Shown here: in pieces, positions 62,901-64,000 of the stretch
Layout of the letters: each line of letters begins with the position of its first letter
How positions within the stretch are numbered: the first letter of the stretch is position 1
The notes under the pieces: model-generated
Database searches by the model: none
What the model saw: the letters and a program-made list of their open reading frames with translations, nothing else
What the model was told of the DNA's origin: nothing
Position numbers and translations under genes: made by a program
NCBI GenBank assembly: GCA_028455995.1
Contig: JABELC010000005.1
Coordinates: forward strand, 1,984,001-2,048,000
Reading direction: 5' to 3'
DNA length: 64,000 nucleotides
DNA from: Scleromitrula shiraiana
Taxonomy: Eukaryota > Ascomycota > Leotiomycetes > Helotiales > Sclerotiniaceae

Positions 62901-64000
62901 GTTTAGATACGTTTTAAGTCTTGACAAGACAAAGATGGAAGAAATATGAAGAGAAAAAGGGAGGAAAGCTTCTTGAGAAAACTTCTCCGTTTGGTATCAT
63001 CTAATTGATATCTGCTTTGTACACATACAGTATAAATACCCACAATACCGACATATTCAGGCTGGATCATCGTTGTCATATTACCCACTGTGTATAAATT
63101 GTATCAAGTCGATCCACATAAGATGAGGAAGGGAAAAAAGAGTGATAGGTACAGTGGATTTATTCCGTTTTTTTATGAGCATAGGTATGGAGTTGGGTGG
63201 TGGGTATGGGGTGAATCGTACCTAGGTAAGTGGAGTAATAATAAAGTGGAGAGTGTACCCCGCGTTTACAATTTTCTTCGTTCGATCTGAGAGTTGTCGA
63301 TTGCATTGACGACAACCCGGAGATATATCTCATTTGAGTAGCATTAAGTACAATACGAGTGCAATGAAATTGTCTGTGTCTTCAGTTGGGTTAATATAAT
63401 CAATCATCAATTGTACTTCCCCCGATATTTTTGTCAACGTCTGCAAATCATATTTTACTCCTAATGGTCGGCTATCAGTGAGATCTGCCGCCTGGTTCCA
63501 GAGAACCGACTATTACTCCAACTCTTAAGTCCAATCCATCTATTTATCACAGTTCCGCACGGTGTACCTGATTTGACAAGTTCGAGTTCTAACCTATCTC
63601 ACTCTACCCCGCAACATAACCCCGACCCAAATGCTCCAGGCTACTCGCTTCAGGCTTTTACTACCCCAGATGTTCTTAGAAGTAGCCCAAGCCCTCCAAG
63701 GCTAGTTTGATCTAAAAATTCACTATTTTCACTAACGTAAATTATGAAGTTGGGGGCTATGCTATCGGCATCCATGTTATACTACTTACCGAGGAGATAG
63801 CTGAATGGATGGCTGGATGATCAAGTGAGGGGTGAAAGGCTTGTATCGAGGGTAAATGAGTATAGAAGAATCTCCACGTTTTGGAGAGTAAATCTGGTGA
63901 GAATAAGTGGATGTGGTTTGATAATATATAAAATTCAATATTGACAAACAAGTATGATGATGAGGATAAAATTACAATACTTGCTTTCTGGAAATTATGG

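Larger units (their letters stand above)
51614..64000. other. 12.4-kb gene-poor region to the right edge
   Basis: No gene with recognisable features on either strand. Includes the promoter of the large minus-strand gene with G runs at 51775-51795 and 52030-52043, GTGA units at 52200-52228, GA units at 52252-52278, GTATAT units near 53131-53170, AAAAC units 55828-55860, GATTG units 56961-56990, CAT units 57468-57493 and GATTTGATTG units 61229-61268. Open frames at 58112-58474 and 58740-59195 (120 and 151 codons) are the longest and lack motifs. The right edge could hold the far promoter of a gene outside the window. Confidence 0.5.

Overview
The window reads as nuclear DNA of a filamentous ascomycete. 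The genes carry short introns with GT..AG borders and very small 5' exons, the spacers are AT-rich and full of microsatellites, and a single 5S rRNA gene sits alone between protein genes, as is usual in Pezizomycotina. The beta-tubulin, GCN20 and phytochrome-like sequences suggest a leotiomycete, probably Sclerotiniaceae (Botrytis/Sclerotinia relatives). That placement is inference from remembered family features, not from a search.

Left gene-rich block (1-17.9 kb). A minus-strand gene enters from the left edge (N-terminal 449 residues, possibly a Cdc11/Nud1-type spindle pole body scaffold). It is followed by a single-exon metallo-beta-lactamase-fold protein (+), GCN20 (ABC-F, -) sharing a 364-bp divergent promoter with beta-tubulin (+), argininosuccinate synthase (+) with a TGAGTCA box upstream, a four-exon CIA30/NDUFAF1-type complex I assembly gene (-) pieced together from short exons, and a bZIP transcription factor (-).

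Middle (17.9-34.9 kb). About 12 kb holds no gene I can defend, only microsatellites, scattered doubtful ORFs and one copy of a dispersed repeat whose partner lies near 15.8 kb. Then comes a decayed phytochrome-type hybrid histidine kinase (about 29.86-32.48 kb). It has lost its PAS and most of its GAF domain and carries frameshifts, a nonsense codon and damaged splice sites.

Right gene-rich block (34.9-51.6 kb). It holds a secreted GH125 exo-alpha-1,6-mannosidase (+), a doubtful plus-strand gene in low-complexity DNA (37.1-38.45 kb), a UFD1-domain/zinc-finger protein with three tandem SUMO-interaction-like motifs (-), an F-box protein with a cysteine-rich tail (+), an MFS transporter (+), a 5S rRNA gene (-) and a 1151-residue unrecognised protein (-). 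From 51.6 kb to the end, 12.4 kb appears gene-free and repeat-rich.

The genes do not form one pathway or an evident biosynthetic cluster. Two themes recur: amino-acid starvation response (GCN20 close to a probable Gcn4/CPC1-controlled ARG1) and ubiquitin/SUMO protein turnover (UFD1-zinc finger next to an F-box gene). I found no clear new defence, mobile or RNA system. The most unusual items are the phytochrome relic, the SIM triplet, the dispersed repeat pair and the unrecognised large protein.
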